From positions 1,240,001 to 1,304,000 of the forward strand of contig NZ_JAPDVG010000001.1 in NCBI RefSeq assembly GCF_026015625.1: a stretch of 64,000 bases of DNA, in the 5' to 3' direction. A program made the translations under genes and the position numbers. Shown piece after piece: positions 27,161 through 36,751 of this stretch. A model generated the notes under the pieces. The model did no database searches. It was not told the origin of the DNA and saw nothing but the letters and a program-made list of their open reading frames with translations. Position 1 is the first letter of the stretch. Each line of letters begins with the position of its first letter. Source of the DNA: Segatella copri (lineage in GTDB: Bacteria; Bacteroidota; Bacteroidia; Bacteroidales; Bacteroidaceae).

Positions 27161-27227
27161 TGTGCAAAGATACAAAAAAAATCAAAAAACCATTCTTTTT
27201 TACTAAGTTTTTTTGTACCTTTGCACA
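27161..27227. promoter_or_regulatory. Divergent tetR/maeB promoters within near-perfect inverted arms
   Basis: The tetR -7 box (27165-27172, - strand) and the maeB -7 box (27216-27223, + strand) sit inside arms reading TGTGCAAAG(A/G)TACAAAAAAA that are complementary apart from one base. The arms may be a TetR operator or simply reflect two copies of the strong promoter consensus. Confidence 0.5.
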
Positions 27228-27296
27228 AACTTTTAAATTTCGTGCGAAAAATCCACGAATATGAAAGAAAAATAAACTTTAAACCAATATATTGTT

Positions 27297-29585
27297 ATGG
27301 TAAAAATTACAAAAGAGGCGGCTTTAAGTTATCACGAGACTGGCCGTCCTGGCAAGATTGAGGTTAAGCCAACAAAACCTTATCACACACAAACGGATCT
27401 GAGCCTTGCTTATTCTCCTGGCGTGGCATTCCCATGTCTTGAGATCCAGCAGAACCCAGACGATGCATACAAGTATACTGACAAGGGTAACCTGGTTGCT
27501 GTTATCAGTAATGGTACAGCAGTGCTCGGACTTGGCGATATCGGTGCCATGAGCGGAAAGCCAGTGATGGAAGGTAAGGGATTGCTTTTCAAGATTTACG
27601 GTGGTGTGGATGTCTTCGATATTGAAATCGATGAAAAAGACCCAGAAAAGTTTTGTGAAACCGTAGAGAAAATCGCTCCTACATTTGGTGGAATCAACTT
27701 GGAGGACATCAAGGCACCTCAATGTTTCTACATCGAGGAACGCCTGAAAAGAACTCTCGATATCCCTGTAATGCACGATGACCAGCATGGTACTGCTATC
27801 ATCTCTGCAGCAGGTTTGAAGAACGCTCTTGAGGTAGCAGGAAAGAACATTGCCGATGTAAAGATTGTCGTAAATGGTGCTGGTGCAGCTGCTATCAGCT
27901 GTACAAAACTCTACGTAGCGCTCGGTGCACAGGTAAAGAACATCGTTATGCTCGACTCTAAGGGTGTCATTACCAGCGACCGCGAAAATCTGACAGAGCA
28001 GAAAAAGCTCTTTGCAACAGACCGCCGCGATGTTCATACACTCGAAGAGGCTGTGAAAGGCGCCGATGTATTCGTAGGACTCAGCAAGGGTAACGTGCTC
28101 TCCAAGGATATGATTCGCTCTATGGCAGACAACCCTATCGTTTTCGCTCTTGCCAATCCAGTACCTGAGATCAGCTACGAGGACGCTATGGACAGCCGCC
28201 CTGACGTATTGATGTCAACTGGCCGTTCAGATTATCCTAACCAGATTAACAATGTAATCGGTTTCCCATACATCTTCCGTGGTGCACTCGATGTTCACGC
28301 CCGTGCTATCAACGAAGAAATGAAGATGGCTGCTGTTTATGCAATTGCCGATTTGGCTAAGCAGCCGGTTCCTGATGTAGTAAACGATGTTTACCACGTT
28401 AACGACCTTACATTCGGTCCTAAATACTTCATTCCGAAACCTGTAGATCCACGTTTGATTACAGAAGTTTCTGCTGCCGTAGCTAAGGCTGCAATGGAAA
28501 GTGGTGTGGCTCGCACCCCTATCACAGACTGGGAGAAGTACAAGCAGGATTTACGCCAGCTGCTTGGTCAGGAGACCAAACTGACCCGCAAGCTCCACGA
28601 TACAGCGCGCCTTCACCCACAGCGTGTAGTATTCGCTGAAGGTGGCAACCCAACTATGCTGAAGGCTGCAGTCCAGGCAAAGCAAGAGGGTATCTGCCAG
28701 CCAATCCTGTTGGGCAACCCAGACCGTCTGAACCGTGTTGCTAGCCGTTTGAAACTTGACCTTTCAGATATTGAGATTGTAGATATGCGTGCCGATAACG
28801 AACAGGGCCGCCGTGCTAAGTTTGCCAAGCATCTGGCAGAGAAGCGTGCTCGCGAGGGCTACAGCTTCGAGGAAGCTTATGATAAAATGTACGAGCGCAA
28901 CTACTTCGGTATGTCAATGGTAGAACAGGGTGATGCTGACGCATTCATCACTGGTCTTTACACAAAGTACAGCAATACTATTAAGGTGGCAAAAGATGTA
29001 ATTGGAATCCGTGAGCCATATAAGACTTTCGGTACCATGCATATCCTTAACACCCAGAAGGGTATTTATTATATCGCAGATACGCTCATCAACCGCCACC
29101 CAGACGAAGATGTGCTGATCGATGTTGCCAAGCTGTCTGCAGGTACTGTGAAGTTCTTCAACGAAGAGCCGGTTATGGCCATGTTAAGCTACTCTAACTT
29201 CGGTACAGACAATATTGGCTCACCTGTTAAGGTAAAGAAAGCCGTTGCTGAGATGCAGAAGGAGTTCCCAGAACTCGCTATCGATGGTGAGATGCAGGTA
29301 AACTATGCACTCAACAAGGATCTGCGCGATGAGAAGTATCCATTCTCCCGCCTCAAGAGCAAAGACGTCAACACTTTGGTGTTCCCTAACTTGAGTAGCG
29401 CCAATGGTGCATACAAACTTCTCCAGGGTTTGAATCCTGAAGCTGAGATTATCGGCCCTATCCAGATGGGATTGAATAAGCCTATCCACTTCACTGACTC
29501 AGAAAGTAGCGTACAGGATATCGTAAACATCACAGCAGTAGCTGTCATTGATGCTTACGTAGAGAAAATCAAGAAGCAGAAGTAA
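27297..29585 (+). CDS. maeB: NADP-dependent malic enzyme with phosphotransacetylase-like domain
   Basis: A 762-residue enzyme that oxidatively decarboxylates malate to pyruvate with NADP+. The malic enzyme part fills residues 1-425 ([49 protein letters not shown]). The C-terminal third, from about 430, is a phosphate acetyltransferase-like domain ([11 protein letters not shown]), normally regulatory and not catalytic in MaeB. It has normal hybrid size, its own promoter, and a strong terminator 55 bp after the stop. Confidence 0.95.
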   Translation: MVKITKEAALSYHETGRPGKIEVKPTKPYHTQTDLSLAYSPGVAFPCLEIQQNPDDAYKYTDKGNLVAVISNGTAVLGLGDIGAMSGKPVMEGKGLLFKIYGGVDVFDIEIDEKDPEKFCETVEKIAPTFGGINLEDIKAPQCFYIEERLKRTLDIPVMHDDQHGTAIISAAGLKNALEVAGKNIADVKIVVNGAGAAAISCTKLYVALGAQVKNIVMLDSKGVITSDRENLTEQKKLFATDRRDVHTLEEAVKGADVFVGLSKGNVLSKDMIRSMADNPIVFALANPVPEISYEDAMDSRPDVLMSTGRSDYPNQINNVIGFPYIFRGALDVHARAINEEMKMAAVYAIADLAKQPVPDVVNDVYHVNDLTFGPKYFIPKPVDPRLITEVSAAVAKAAMESGVARTPITDWEKYKQDLRQLLGQETKLTRKLHDTARLHPQRVVFAEGGNPTMLKAAVQAKQEGICQPILLGNPDRLNRVASRLKLDLSDIEIVDMRADNEQGRRAKFAKHLAEKRAREGYSFEEAYDKMYERNYFGMSMVEQGDADAFITGLYTKYSNTIKVAKDVIGIREPYKTFGTMHILNTQKGIYYIADTLINRHPDEDVLIDVAKLSAGTVKFFNEEPVMAMLSYSNFGTDNIGSPVKVKKAVAEMQKEFPELAIDGEMQVNYALNKDLRDEKYPFSRLKSKDVNTLVFPNLSSANGAYKLLQGLNPEAEIIGPIQMGLNKPIHFTDSESSVQDIVNITAVAVIDAYVEKIKKQK

Positions 29586-29638
29586 TCACTTCTTTTTCCT
29601 GATTCAAACAAACAGAATAAGATAATAGTATTTTCCAT

Positions 29639-29672
29639 AAACAGGTTGGCACTTCTGCGCCAACCTGTTTTT
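29639..29672 (+). terminator. Terminator of maeB
   Basis: AAACAGGTTGGC and GCCAACCTGTTT form a 12-bp stem with an 8-nt loop and a T-tract. Confidence 0.9.
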
Positions 29673-29802
29673 ATTTTCTCGACTTCACTACTCGTCTCGA
29701 AAGTTCGTCTCTTTATACTTTTGAAGATATCTAAACAAAAACAAAAAATCAACAGAATTGCAATCGATTACGCAGCCTTTCTTGTTAAAACAAGTTAATT
29801 AA

Positions 29803-29886
29803 TACCTTTGTGCGCCCGCACAATTGAATCACAACAAAAATAATCAAATAAATATTTGGTGATTTGAAAAAAATCGTGTACCTTTG
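29803..29886 (+). promoter_or_regulatory. Two tandem -7 boxes upstream of a short transcript
   Basis: TACCTTTG occurs at 29803-29810 and 29879-29886, the second followed by CAACC as at 18520. No gene follows for more than 650 bp, except the hairpin-terminated unit described next. Confidence 0.5.
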
Positions 29887-29892
29887 CAACCA

Positions 29893-29982
29893 GTTATCCT
29901 GAAAACAATCTTTTTACCTTAATGGAAACTAATACCTATTGAAGATTTGGAGCGGTAGCCTGTGAAGGTCATCGCTTTTTTT
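29893..29982 (+). ncRNA. Putative short RNA of about 90 nt
   Basis: It starts just after the TACCTTTG box at 29879 and ends in a hairpin AGCG...CGCT with a U-GUGA-A loop followed by seven Ts (29951-29982). No ORF of useful length lies inside. The first bases share GTTATCCT with the 18534 unit, and both end in a GUGA-loop hairpin. Confidence 0.45.
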
Positions 29983-30073
29983 CTTTTTATACACCTTCTC
30001 CATCAAATAGCATATAACATATATTGTCCCCAAGAAGAAAGTATACAATTAAAAGGTAATATCACTTGAGTCG

Positions 30074-30293
30074 GAAGACTTGCTGACTGCAGTGAGCAGA
30101 CCTGCCGACTATAGTGAGCAGACCTGCTGACTAGGCTCAGCAGAGCTGCTGACACTAGTCATAACTTTAACGAAGGTATCTTCTTGAACCAGAGAAGTCG
30201 TATCCTTGAACCTAAGGAGACATCTCCTTGAACCAGAGAAGACATATCATTGAACCTAAGGAAGTATATTATTGAACCCAATAAAGAACATTA
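30074..30293. repeat. Compound tandem array with strict 22-bp period
   Basis: Four units with GCAGACCTGCTGAC-like cores start at 30074, 30096, 30118 and 30140. After one irregular unit at 30162, five units with a TTGAACC core start at 30184, 30206, 30228, 30250 and 30272. The two cores share no sequence but keep one 22-bp register over ten units. Cores of the first kind are dyads, the best being TCAGCAG-AG-CTGCTGA. The second kind includes AAGGAGA-CA-TCTCCTT. It lies in the 965-bp maeB-rplU gap and is not coding, since 22 is not a multiple of three. Confidence 0.85.
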
Positions 30294-30422
30294 TACTATT
30301 CACGAGTCCCTTATCTGGTAGCAAATAATCGGTATTCTTATAAAAAACAGGCATTTCTGTTAAATCTTTCTAAAAAGCAATCTTTATTTCCCCAACATTT
30401 TGTTCATATCAAAGATAATTTG

Positions 30423-30550
30423 TAATTTTGCACCCCGAATGCTCATGGATTGGGCAAATGTTACAGAAAAGTTTAGTTCGAAGGGGCTCAAAGAAGATCC
30501 GGCACAATGCAGGACGCCTCCCGAAGAAACCCGTTTATATAATTAATTTA
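30423..30550 (+). promoter_or_regulatory. Promoter and leader of rplU-rpmA
   Basis: TAATTTTG (30423-30430) followed by CACC is the -7 box. The transcript would have a leader of about 110 nt before the rplU ATG, unusually long here, and could hold an L21-type autoregulatory structure. No known motif was recognised. Confidence 0.5.
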
Positions 30551-30868
30551 ATGTACGCAATTGTAGAAATTAACGGTCAGCAGTTCAAGGCTGAGGAGGG
30601 CAAGAAGCTCTTCGTACATCACATCAAGGATGTTGAGGCAGGTCAGACTGTTGAGTTCGACAAGGTTTTGCTCGTTGACAAAGACGGCTCAATCACTGTC
30701 GGTGCACCAGCTGTAGAGGGTGCAAAAGTAGTAGTAGAAGTAGTGAACCCACTCGTAAAGGGTGACAAGGTAATCGTCTTCAAGATGAAGCGCCGCAAGG
30801 ACTATCGCAAGAAGAACGGTCATCGTGCTCAGTTCACTGAAGTATCAATCAAATCTGTAATCGCTTAA
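30551..30868 (+). CDS. rplU: 50S ribosomal protein L21
   Basis: A 105-residue ribosomal protein binding 23S rRNA near the exit side of the large subunit. It begins [17 protein letters not shown], the family start, and ends with the basic [15 protein letters not shown] block. The ATG at 30551 fits the family; the longer in-frame extension runs through the leader. It is cotranscribed with rpmA 19 bp downstream. Confidence 0.97.
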   Translation: MYAIVEINGQQFKAEEGKKLFVHHIKDVEAGQTVEFDKVLLVDKDGSITVGAPAVEGAKVVVEVVNPLVKGDKVIVFKMKRRKDYRKKNGHRAQFTEVSIKSVIA

Positions 30869-30887
30869 AATTAGGAGGAATTAGAAA

Positions 30888-31178
30888 ATGGCACATAAGA
30901 AAGGTGTTGGTAGTTCTAAGAACGGCCGTGAATCAGCTTCACAAAGATTAGGCGTTAAGATCTGGGGTGGTCAGAGCATCATCGCAGGTAACATCATCGT
31001 TCGCCAGCGTGGTAACAAGCACTTCCCAGGTGAGAATGTAGCTCAGGGTAAGGATGATACATTGTATGCTTTGGCAGATGGTATCGTTTACTTCCACAAG
31101 GGTCGCAAGGACAAGAGTACAGTTTCTGTTCTCTCTCCAGAGGTTTACGCTGAGAAGACCAAAAAAGCTGACGCTTAA
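30888..31178 (+). CDS. rpmA: 50S ribosomal protein L27
   Basis: A 96-residue ribosomal protein near the peptidyl-transferase centre. It starts [18 protein letters not shown], the expected short N-terminus, so no cleavable Firmicutes-type extension. [25 protein letters not shown] core is present. AGGAGG lies 13 bases before the ATG. A hairpin terminator follows. Confidence 0.97.
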   Translation: MAHKKGVGSSKNGRESASQRLGVKIWGGQSIIAGNIIVRQRGNKHFPGENVAQGKDDTLYALADGIVYFHKGRKDKSTVSVLSPEVYAEKTKKADA

Positions 31179-31219
31179 TTTTTAAAGTTTTAGAAAAAAC
31201 TATTCCAAACAAACAACAT

Positions 31220-31253
31220 AGAAGCCTGCTCATACCTAGAGCAGGCTTTCTTC
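31220..31253 (+). terminator. Terminator of rplU-rpmA
   Basis: GAAGCCTGCTC pairs with GAGCAGGCTTTC around a 7-nt loop and is followed by TTC-rich sequence. Confidence 0.85.
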
Positions 31254-31386
31254 GTTTATATAAGTTTTTAGGCACGGATTACCCCCTTCTAAGCTCCTTA
31301 ACCCTGTAAAACCACAAAAAAACTTTAATTCTACCCTTCCCTGTAAAAAAGTCAGCAATTTTTTACGCTATCACAAATATTTTTTG

Positions 31387-31394
31387 TACTTTTG
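31387..31394 (+). promoter_or_regulatory. Promoter -7 box of serS
   Basis: TACTTTTG followed by CC, 38 bp before the serS ATG. It excludes the longer in-frame start at 31384. Confidence 0.65.
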
Positions 31395-31431
31395 CCTACA
31401 AATAGTAAATTATTTAATTAAAAGACATTTT

Positions 31432-32724
31432 ATGCTTACACTTAAACTTATCAGTGAGGAAACTGAACGTGTAGTTAAGGGTCTCGAAAAGAAGCATTTT
31501 CCAAATGCTCGTGAGGCCGTAGAGAAAGTTTTAGAGTACGACAAGATTCGTCGTGAAGCTCAGCAGAAGTTGGATAACAACAAGCAGCAGGCTAACCAGT
31601 TTGCTAAGCAGATTGGTGCCCTTATGAAGGAAGGTAAGAAAGAGGAAGCTGAGAGCGCAAAGACTCAGGTAGCTATGCTCAAGGCTGACGCTAAGGCTCT
31701 TGAAGAGATCATGGAGAAAGCACAGAACGATATGACCAACCAGTTGCTCGAAATTCCTAACATCCCTTGCGAGCAGGTTCCTGAAGGTAAGGACGCAGCC
31801 GACAACGTTGTTGTGAAAGAAGGCGGCGAAAAGCCAAACCTCGGCGAGGATGCTCTCTGCCATTGGGATCTCTTGAAGAAGTATAATCTTGTAGACTTCG
31901 ACCTCGGCGTTAAGATTACTGGCGCAGGTTTCCCTGTATATATCGGCAAGATGGCTCGTTTCCAGCGTGCGCTTGAGGCATTCTTCCTCGATGAGGCTCG
32001 CAAGAGCGGATACCTGGAGATTCAGCCTCCTTACGTAGTAAACGAAGACTCTGGTCGTGGTACCGGTCAGTTGCCAGACAAGGAAGGTCAGATGTATCAT
32101 GCTAATCTGGATAATCTCTTCCTCATCCCTACTGCTGAGGTTCCTGTAACCAACATCTTCCGCGATGTTATTCTCGATGAGAAAGATCTCCCTATCAAGC
32201 GTTGTGCTTACTCAGCTTGTTTCCGTCGTGAAGCAGGTAGCTATGGTAAGGACGTTCGCGGTTTGAACCGTCTGCACCAGTTCGACAAGGTAGAGATTGT
32301 TCGCATCGATAAGCCAGGTCACTCTTACGAGAGTTTGAACGAGATGCTCGACCATGTAGAAGGTCTTTTGAAGAAGTTGGAATTGCCATATCATATTCTC
32401 CGTCTCTGCGGTGGTGATATGAGCTTCACCTCTTCTATCTGCTACGACTTCGAGACATGGAGTGCTGCACAGGGTCGCTGGCTGGAAGTTTCATCAGTAT
32501 CTAACTTCGAGAGCTACCAGGCTAACCGTCTCCACTGCCGCTATCGCCATACAGATGACAAGAAGATTGAACTTTGCCACACATTGAATGGTTCAGCTCT
32601 TGCTTTGCCACGTATCGTAGCAACCATCTTGGAGAACAATCAGACCCCAGAAGGAATCCGCGTACCTAAGGTATTGGTTCCATACTGCGGTTTCGAGATG
32701 CTTGATGACAAAAATTTCGATTAA
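31432..32724 (+). CDS. serS: Seryl-tRNA synthetase
   Basis: A 430-residue class II synthetase. The N-terminal coiled-coil arm occupies about residues 30-110 (Lys/Glu/Gln-rich). Motif 2 (CFRREAGSYGKDVRGLNRLHQF) and motif 3 (LNGSALALPR) are intact. The ATG at 31432 fits the family and the promoter. It is followed by an 18-bp imperfect hairpin. Confidence 0.96.
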   Translation: MLTLKLISEETERVVKGLEKKHFPNAREAVEKVLEYDKIRREAQQKLDNNKQQANQFAKQIGALMKEGKKEEAESAKTQVAMLKADAKALEEIMEKAQNDMTNQLLEIPNIPCEQVPEGKDAADNVVVKEGGEKPNLGEDALCHWDLLKKYNLVDFDLGVKITGAGFPVYIGKMARFQRALEAFFLDEARKSGYLEIQPPYVVNEDSGRGTGQLPDKEGQMYHANLDNLFLIPTAEVPVTNIFRDVILDEKDLPIKRCAYSACFRREAGSYGKDVRGLNRLHQFDKVEIVRIDKPGHSYESLNEMLDHVEGLLKKLELPYHILRLCGGDMSFTSSICYDFETWSAAQGRWLEVSSVSNFESYQANRLHCRYRHTDDKKIELCHTLNGSALALPRIVATILENNQTPEGIRVPKVLVPYCGFEMLDDKNFD

Positions 32725-32801
32725 TTTGAAGTATCGGTAAGACTTTCTGTTTTCTCGATTATACAAAACATTCGAAAAACAAAAATAACATATATTGTAC
32801 G

Positions 32802-32847
32802 AGGATAACTTCGACTGCCACAAAGGTAGCCGATGTTATCCTTTTGC
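32802..32847 (+). terminator. Terminator of serS
   Basis: AGGATAACTTCG... pairs with ...CGATGTTATCCT over 18 positions with three mismatches, closed by an ACAAA loop and followed by TTTT. Confidence 0.7.
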
Positions 32848-32925
32848 ATTTTATGTACCATGAAGCAAACTCTAATCAGCTAACCAGAAATATTAAGATA
32901 TCAGCATTAAGAAATTTAATAGCCC

Positions 32926-35271
32926 ATGAACAAGATTATCAAGAAAGTACAATACTCAGAGAAAGTATTCCGCTTCGATGTAGAAGCACCACTTATTGCC
33001 AAGAGCCGAAAGGCAGGTAACTTTGTTATCATCCGTGTAGACAACAACAGCGAGCGTATGCCGCTGACCATCGCTGATGCTGACATTGAGAAAGGAACCA
33101 TCACGCTGGTTGTGCAGAAGGTAGGTCTTTCATCTACCAAACTCTGCGCCCTAAATGAAGGTGATGAGATTCACGATGTGGTGGGACCACTTGGAAATCC
33201 TACACATATCGAGAACTTCGGAACAGTCATTTGTGCCGGAGGTGGTGTAGGCGTAGCTCCTATGCTCCCTATCATCAAGGCACTGAAAGCCGCAGGAAAC
33301 AGAGTCCTTTCCGTAATTGCGGGTAGGAACAAAGACCTCGTGATTATGGAAGATGAAGTGCGTGCATCTAGCGATGAGCTCATCATCATGACCGATGACG
33401 GAAGTTACGGCGAGAAGGGTGTTGTAACCGTAGGAATCGAGAAGTTTATCAATCAGGAACATATCGATAAGGTTTTCGCCATCGGTCCTCCTATCATGAT
33501 GAAGTTCTGCTGTCTCCTGACCCAGAAATATAATCTTTCCACAGACGTTTCGCTCAATACCATCATGGTGGATGGAACCGGTATGTGCGGTGCCTGCCGC
33601 TTAACCATCGGTGGAAAGACCAAGTTTGTCTGCATCGACGGTCCTGAGTTTGACGGCGCCCAGGTAGACTGGGACGAGATGTTCAAGCGCATGGGCACTT
33701 TCAAGGATGTTGAACGCAAAGAGATGGAACACTTCGAAGAGCACCTTGCAACTGTAGACGCAGGAAAGAAGAAAGAAACTACGGATGTAATCATGGACGT
33801 AGAACCTACAGATGCGAGCATCGAAGAGTTGACCGACCGTAACGCTGAGTGGCGCAAGGAGTTACGCGCTTCGATGAAAGCAAAAGAACGTACAGCTATA
33901 GAGCGCGTAAAGATGCCAGAACTTGACCCTCTTTATCGTGCCACAACCCGTACGGAAGAGGTAAATATCGGTTTAACCAAGGAAATGGCTTTGACCGAAG
34001 CCAAGCGCTGTCTCGACTGTCCTAAGCCTACCTGTATGGAAGGTTGTCCGGTAAGTATCAACATTCCTTCCTTCATCAAGAATATTGAGCGAGGCCAGTT
34101 CCTTGCCGCAGCCAAGGTTTTAAAGAACACCTCTGCCCTACCAGCCGTTTGCGGACGAGTTTGTCCACAGGAAAAGCAATGTGAAAGCAAGTGTGTACAT
34201 CTCAAGATGAACGAGCCTGCTGTAGCTATCGGCTACCTGGAGCGTTTTGCTGCCGATTACGAACGCCAGAGTGGAAACATCTCTGTACCAAAGTGCGATG
34301 AACCTAATGGCATCAAGATAGCCGTAGTTGGTTCAGGACCTTCCGGATTGAGTTTTGCAGGCGATATGGCAAAGAAGGGATTCGACGTTACCGTCTTTGA
34401 AGCATTACACGAGATTGGCGGTGTATTGAAATATGGTATTCCTGAATTCCGTTTGCCTAATGCTATCGTAGATGTAGAGATTGAGAATCTTCAGAAGATG
34501 GGCGTAAAGTTTATTACAGACTGCATCGTAGGCAAGACCATTTCCGTAAAAGATCTGGAAGAACAAGGATTCAAGGGAATCTTCGTTGGTTCAGGTGCGG
34601 GTCTGCCAAACTTCATGAATATTCCTGGAGAGAATGCCTTGAACATCATGTCTTCTAACGAATATCTTACCCGTGTAAACCTGATGGATGCAGCCAATCC
34701 TCATAGCGACACCCCTATCAACTTGGGTAAGAAGGTGGTTGTTGTAGGCGGCGGAAATACAGCTATGGACAGTTGCCGTACTGCAAAACGACTCGGAGCA
34801 GACGTAACCTTGGTATATCGCCGTTCGGAGGCTGAAATGCCTGCCCGACTCGAAGAGGTGAAGCATGCCAAGGAAGAAGGAATCAACTTCTTTACATTAC
34901 ACAATCCTAAAGAATATGAGGCAGACGAGAAGGGCGCAGTAAAGGCTGTAGTTCTCGATGTGATGAAGCTTGGCGAACCTGATGCCAGCGGCCGTCGTCG
35001 TCCTGAAGCTACAGGAGAGACCATCACGCTGGAGTGCGACCAGGTAATTGTTGCCGTAGGAGTAAGTCCTAATCCACTCGTTCCACAAAGTATCGAAGGC
35101 TTGGAACTCGGCCGGAAGAACACCATTGCAGTAAACGACCAGATGCAGAGTTCCATCGAAGAAATCTACGCTGGCGGCGATATCGTACGAGGAGGAGCCA
35201 CAGTAATCCTTGCCATGGGAGACGGCAGAAAGGCCGCTCTCAATATGAGCGAAAAATTATTGAATAAATAA
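32926..35271 (+). CDS. Fused NADH-dependent ferredoxin:NADP+ oxidoreductase (NfnA-NfnB type)
   Basis: A 781-residue fusion. Residues 1-280 form a ferredoxin reductase-like FAD/NAD module with a [2Fe-2S] site (MCGACR ... FVC), like NfnA or PyrK. After a linker, residues 310-781 form a GltD-like module with two 4Fe-4S motifs (CLDCPKPTCMEGCP and CGRVCPQEKQCESKC) and two GxGxxG sites (GSGPSG, GGGNTA). Homologues couple NADH and reduced ferredoxin to NADP+ reduction by electron bifurcation or act as NADPH:acceptor enzymes. With Rnf in this window it suggests a ferredoxin-NAD(P)H balance system. Databases often label it a dihydroorotate dehydrogenase/glutamate synthase subunit. Confidence 0.85.
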   Translation: MNKIIKKVQYSEKVFRFDVEAPLIAKSRKAGNFVIIRVDNNSERMPLTIADADIEKGTITLVVQKVGLSSTKLCALNEGDEIHDVVGPLGNPTHIENFGTVICAGGGVGVAPMLPIIKALKAAGNRVLSVIAGRNKDLVIMEDEVRASSDELIIMTDDGSYGEKGVVTVGIEKFINQEHIDKVFAIGPPIMMKFCCLLTQKYNLSTDVSLNTIMVDGTGMCGACRLTIGGKTKFVCIDGPEFDGAQVDWDEMFKRMGTFKDVERKEMEHFEEHLATVDAGKKKETTDVIMDVEPTDASIEELTDRNAEWRKELRASMKAKERTAIERVKMPELDPLYRATTRTEEVNIGLTKEMALTEAKRCLDCPKPTCMEGCPVSINIPSFIKNIERGQFLAAAKVLKNTSALPAVCGRVCPQEKQCESKCVHLKMNEPAVAIGYLERFAADYERQSGNISVPKCDEPNGIKIAVVGSGPSGLSFAGDMAKKGFDVTVFEALHEIGGVLKYGIPEFRLPNAIVDVEIENLQKMGVKFITDCIVGKTISVKDLEEQGFKGIFVGSGAGLPNFMNIPGENALNIMSSNEYLTRVNLMDAANPHSDTPINLGKKVVVVGGGNTAMDSCRTAKRLGADVTLVYRRSEAEMPARLEEVKHAKEEGINFFTLHNPKEYEADEKGAVKAVVLDVMKLGEPDASGRRRPEATGETITLECDQVIVAVGVSPNPLVPQSIEGLELGRKNTIAVNDQMQSSIEEIYAGGDIVRGGATVILAMGDGRKAALNMSEKLLNK

Positions 35272-35288
35272 GAAAAACGGGAAACAAT

Positions 35289-35322
35289 AAAGGGCAGCCA
35301 TGCATCACGCAGACTGCCCTTT
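35289..35322. terminator. Bidirectional terminator
   Basis: AAAGGGCAG and CTGCCCTTT arms around a 16-nt loop, between the nfn-type gene and the convergent membrane protein gene. Confidence 0.75.
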
Positions 35323-35395
35323 CCTTTTCTCGTATGTAATGTTATAAAATGAAATGTAGTTCGTACATATATTTATTAATAATTGGACTCAAACA

Positions 35396-36751
35396 CTATT
35401 TCAGATTAATACGAAGTCCGAACTGGAGATTAAAATTCCACTTCTTATCTTTAAACGTATTTTCTATTTCGCTGCCATTATCAAAATAATATTTTGCACC
35501 TGGCTCAATATAGAAGCCCACTTGTGGTGTAACATCATACTGTGCACCAAGCGAAGCCTTACCCGAGAACTGAACGCCATCACGTTTCACATCCTCTTTA
35601 TGACCAGAAACCTTTGTATCATTCTTTACGTTGAAATCGGCTTCTCCACCCGCCATTACGTACGCATGAAAGCCTCCCGTGCTCCAAACCTCATAGTTTA
35701 AACCAAGTGGAACACCCACATAATGCAAAACCTGATGTGTATCAAATTCTGAAACACCATAAGATTTGAAATCAGAAGCGACACGCGTATAAACGACACC
35801 GGTACTCAAAGACAAACGAGGCGCAAGTCCGATACCAACCTGAGCACCAATAGCCAAAGGAGCATGATGTTTCGCTTCAACATATTTCGGTATTGCATAT
35901 CTTAAAGGAGAAGCAGCAGCCAGGAAAACACCATGATCAGCAAAGCCGCCACCAGCAAGAGGATCTGAAGACGCATACATGCCGTTTGACATTCCATCAC
36001 TGCCAGAGCCCAGACTTACATTCTCTGCATACAGGTTCATGGTCCAGTTCTGTTCATACTTGTCCTTATAACTGCGTTCAAAATGCCCATCCTGCGCTCT
36101 GCCTGCATAAAGCTTCGGCCCACCATCTGCTTCCAACGGCTTGGTTGCATGATTAGAAGAAACGGCCATCTGGCTTTCTGAATCCTCATTTTGCTTTTGC
36201 AAAACAGATAATTCCCGACCATTTATCTCTGCATTAACAGACTGTTCTGGCATTTCTACCTCTGCTGCAAGCATTACTTCCTGATCAGCAGCAACAGTCC
36301 TCTCCTGGAAAGAGACAGAAGATTTACTATGGTTCAATTGACGCCCCGATGAATGGCGATTCACCTGATGTGCATATGCATTGTTTTCAGCAAGCAAGAT
36401 AGCATTTTTACTACCTGCCGATTGCGCTTCTGTACGGACAGAAGAAGTCCTGCTTGAACTTGGTGCTGTAGAGAAAGAACTCTGAACAGCCAAGTTAGCC
36501 TGTCCTGGTTCATCATCATGCAGATAAACATAACTGCCTCCTACTCCCAATAAAGCAATAGCTGCAGCTACTGACCATCTTTTCAAGACAACATAACGAG
36601 TCTGTGGGGTCTTTTTTACATCAGTTTCCTCATCACCAACCTTTTTAGACTGAGCAAACGATTGTTCTATCTCAGCCCACATGTCGTGGCTGACAGGCTC
36701 TTGGTAGTCTGCCAACTGATCTCGAAGTTTATTTGTCCAATCGTTACTCAT
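35396..36751 (-). CDS. Membrane-anchored protein with anti-sigma-like N-terminus and beta-barrel-like C-terminus
   Basis: A 451-residue protein. Residues 1-60 are cytoplasmic and resemble the anti-sigma type N-termini of this phylum (WTNKLRDQLADYQEPVSHDMW). A single helix follows at about 72-87 (VAAAIALLGVGGSYVYL). A long Ser/Gln-rich periplasmic linker covers about residues 90-260. The last 190 residues form alternating aromatic strands ending FNLQFGLRINLK, as in outer-membrane beta-barrel domains. The start overlaps the sigma factor stop by one base, so the two are translationally coupled. Confidence 0.75.
   Translation of the reverse strand: MSNDWTNKLRDQLADYQEPVSHDMWAEIEQSFAQSKKVGDEETDVKKTPQTRYVVLKRWSVAAAIALLGVGGSYVYLHDDEPGQANLAVQSSFSTAPSSSRTSSVRTEAQSAGSKNAILLAENNAYAHQVNRHSSGRQLNHSKSSVSFQERTVAADQEVMLAAEVEMPEQSVNAEINGRELSVLQKQNEDSESQMAVSSNHATKPLEADGGPKLYAGRAQDGHFERSYKDKYEQNWTMNLYAENVSLGSGSDGMSNGMYASSDPLAGGGFADHGVFLAAASPLRYAIPKYVEAKHHAPLAIGAQVGIGLAPRLSLSTGVVYTRVASDFKSYGVSEFDTHQVLHYVGVPLGLNYEVWSTGGFHAYVMAGGEADFNVKNDTKVSGHKEDVKRDGVQFSGKASLGAQYDVTPQVGFYIEPGAKYYFDNGSEIENTFKDKKWNFNLQFGLRINLK

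Noticed and set aside
30074..30293. CRISPR array
   Set aside because: The unit is only 22 bp, whole units resemble each other, there are no variable spacers, and no cas gene is present.
32926..35271. Dihydroorotate dehydrogenase electron-transfer subunit fused to glutamate synthase
   Set aside because: No pyrD or gltB is adjacent, and the order of modules and Cys motifs fits the Nfn-type transhydrogenase better.
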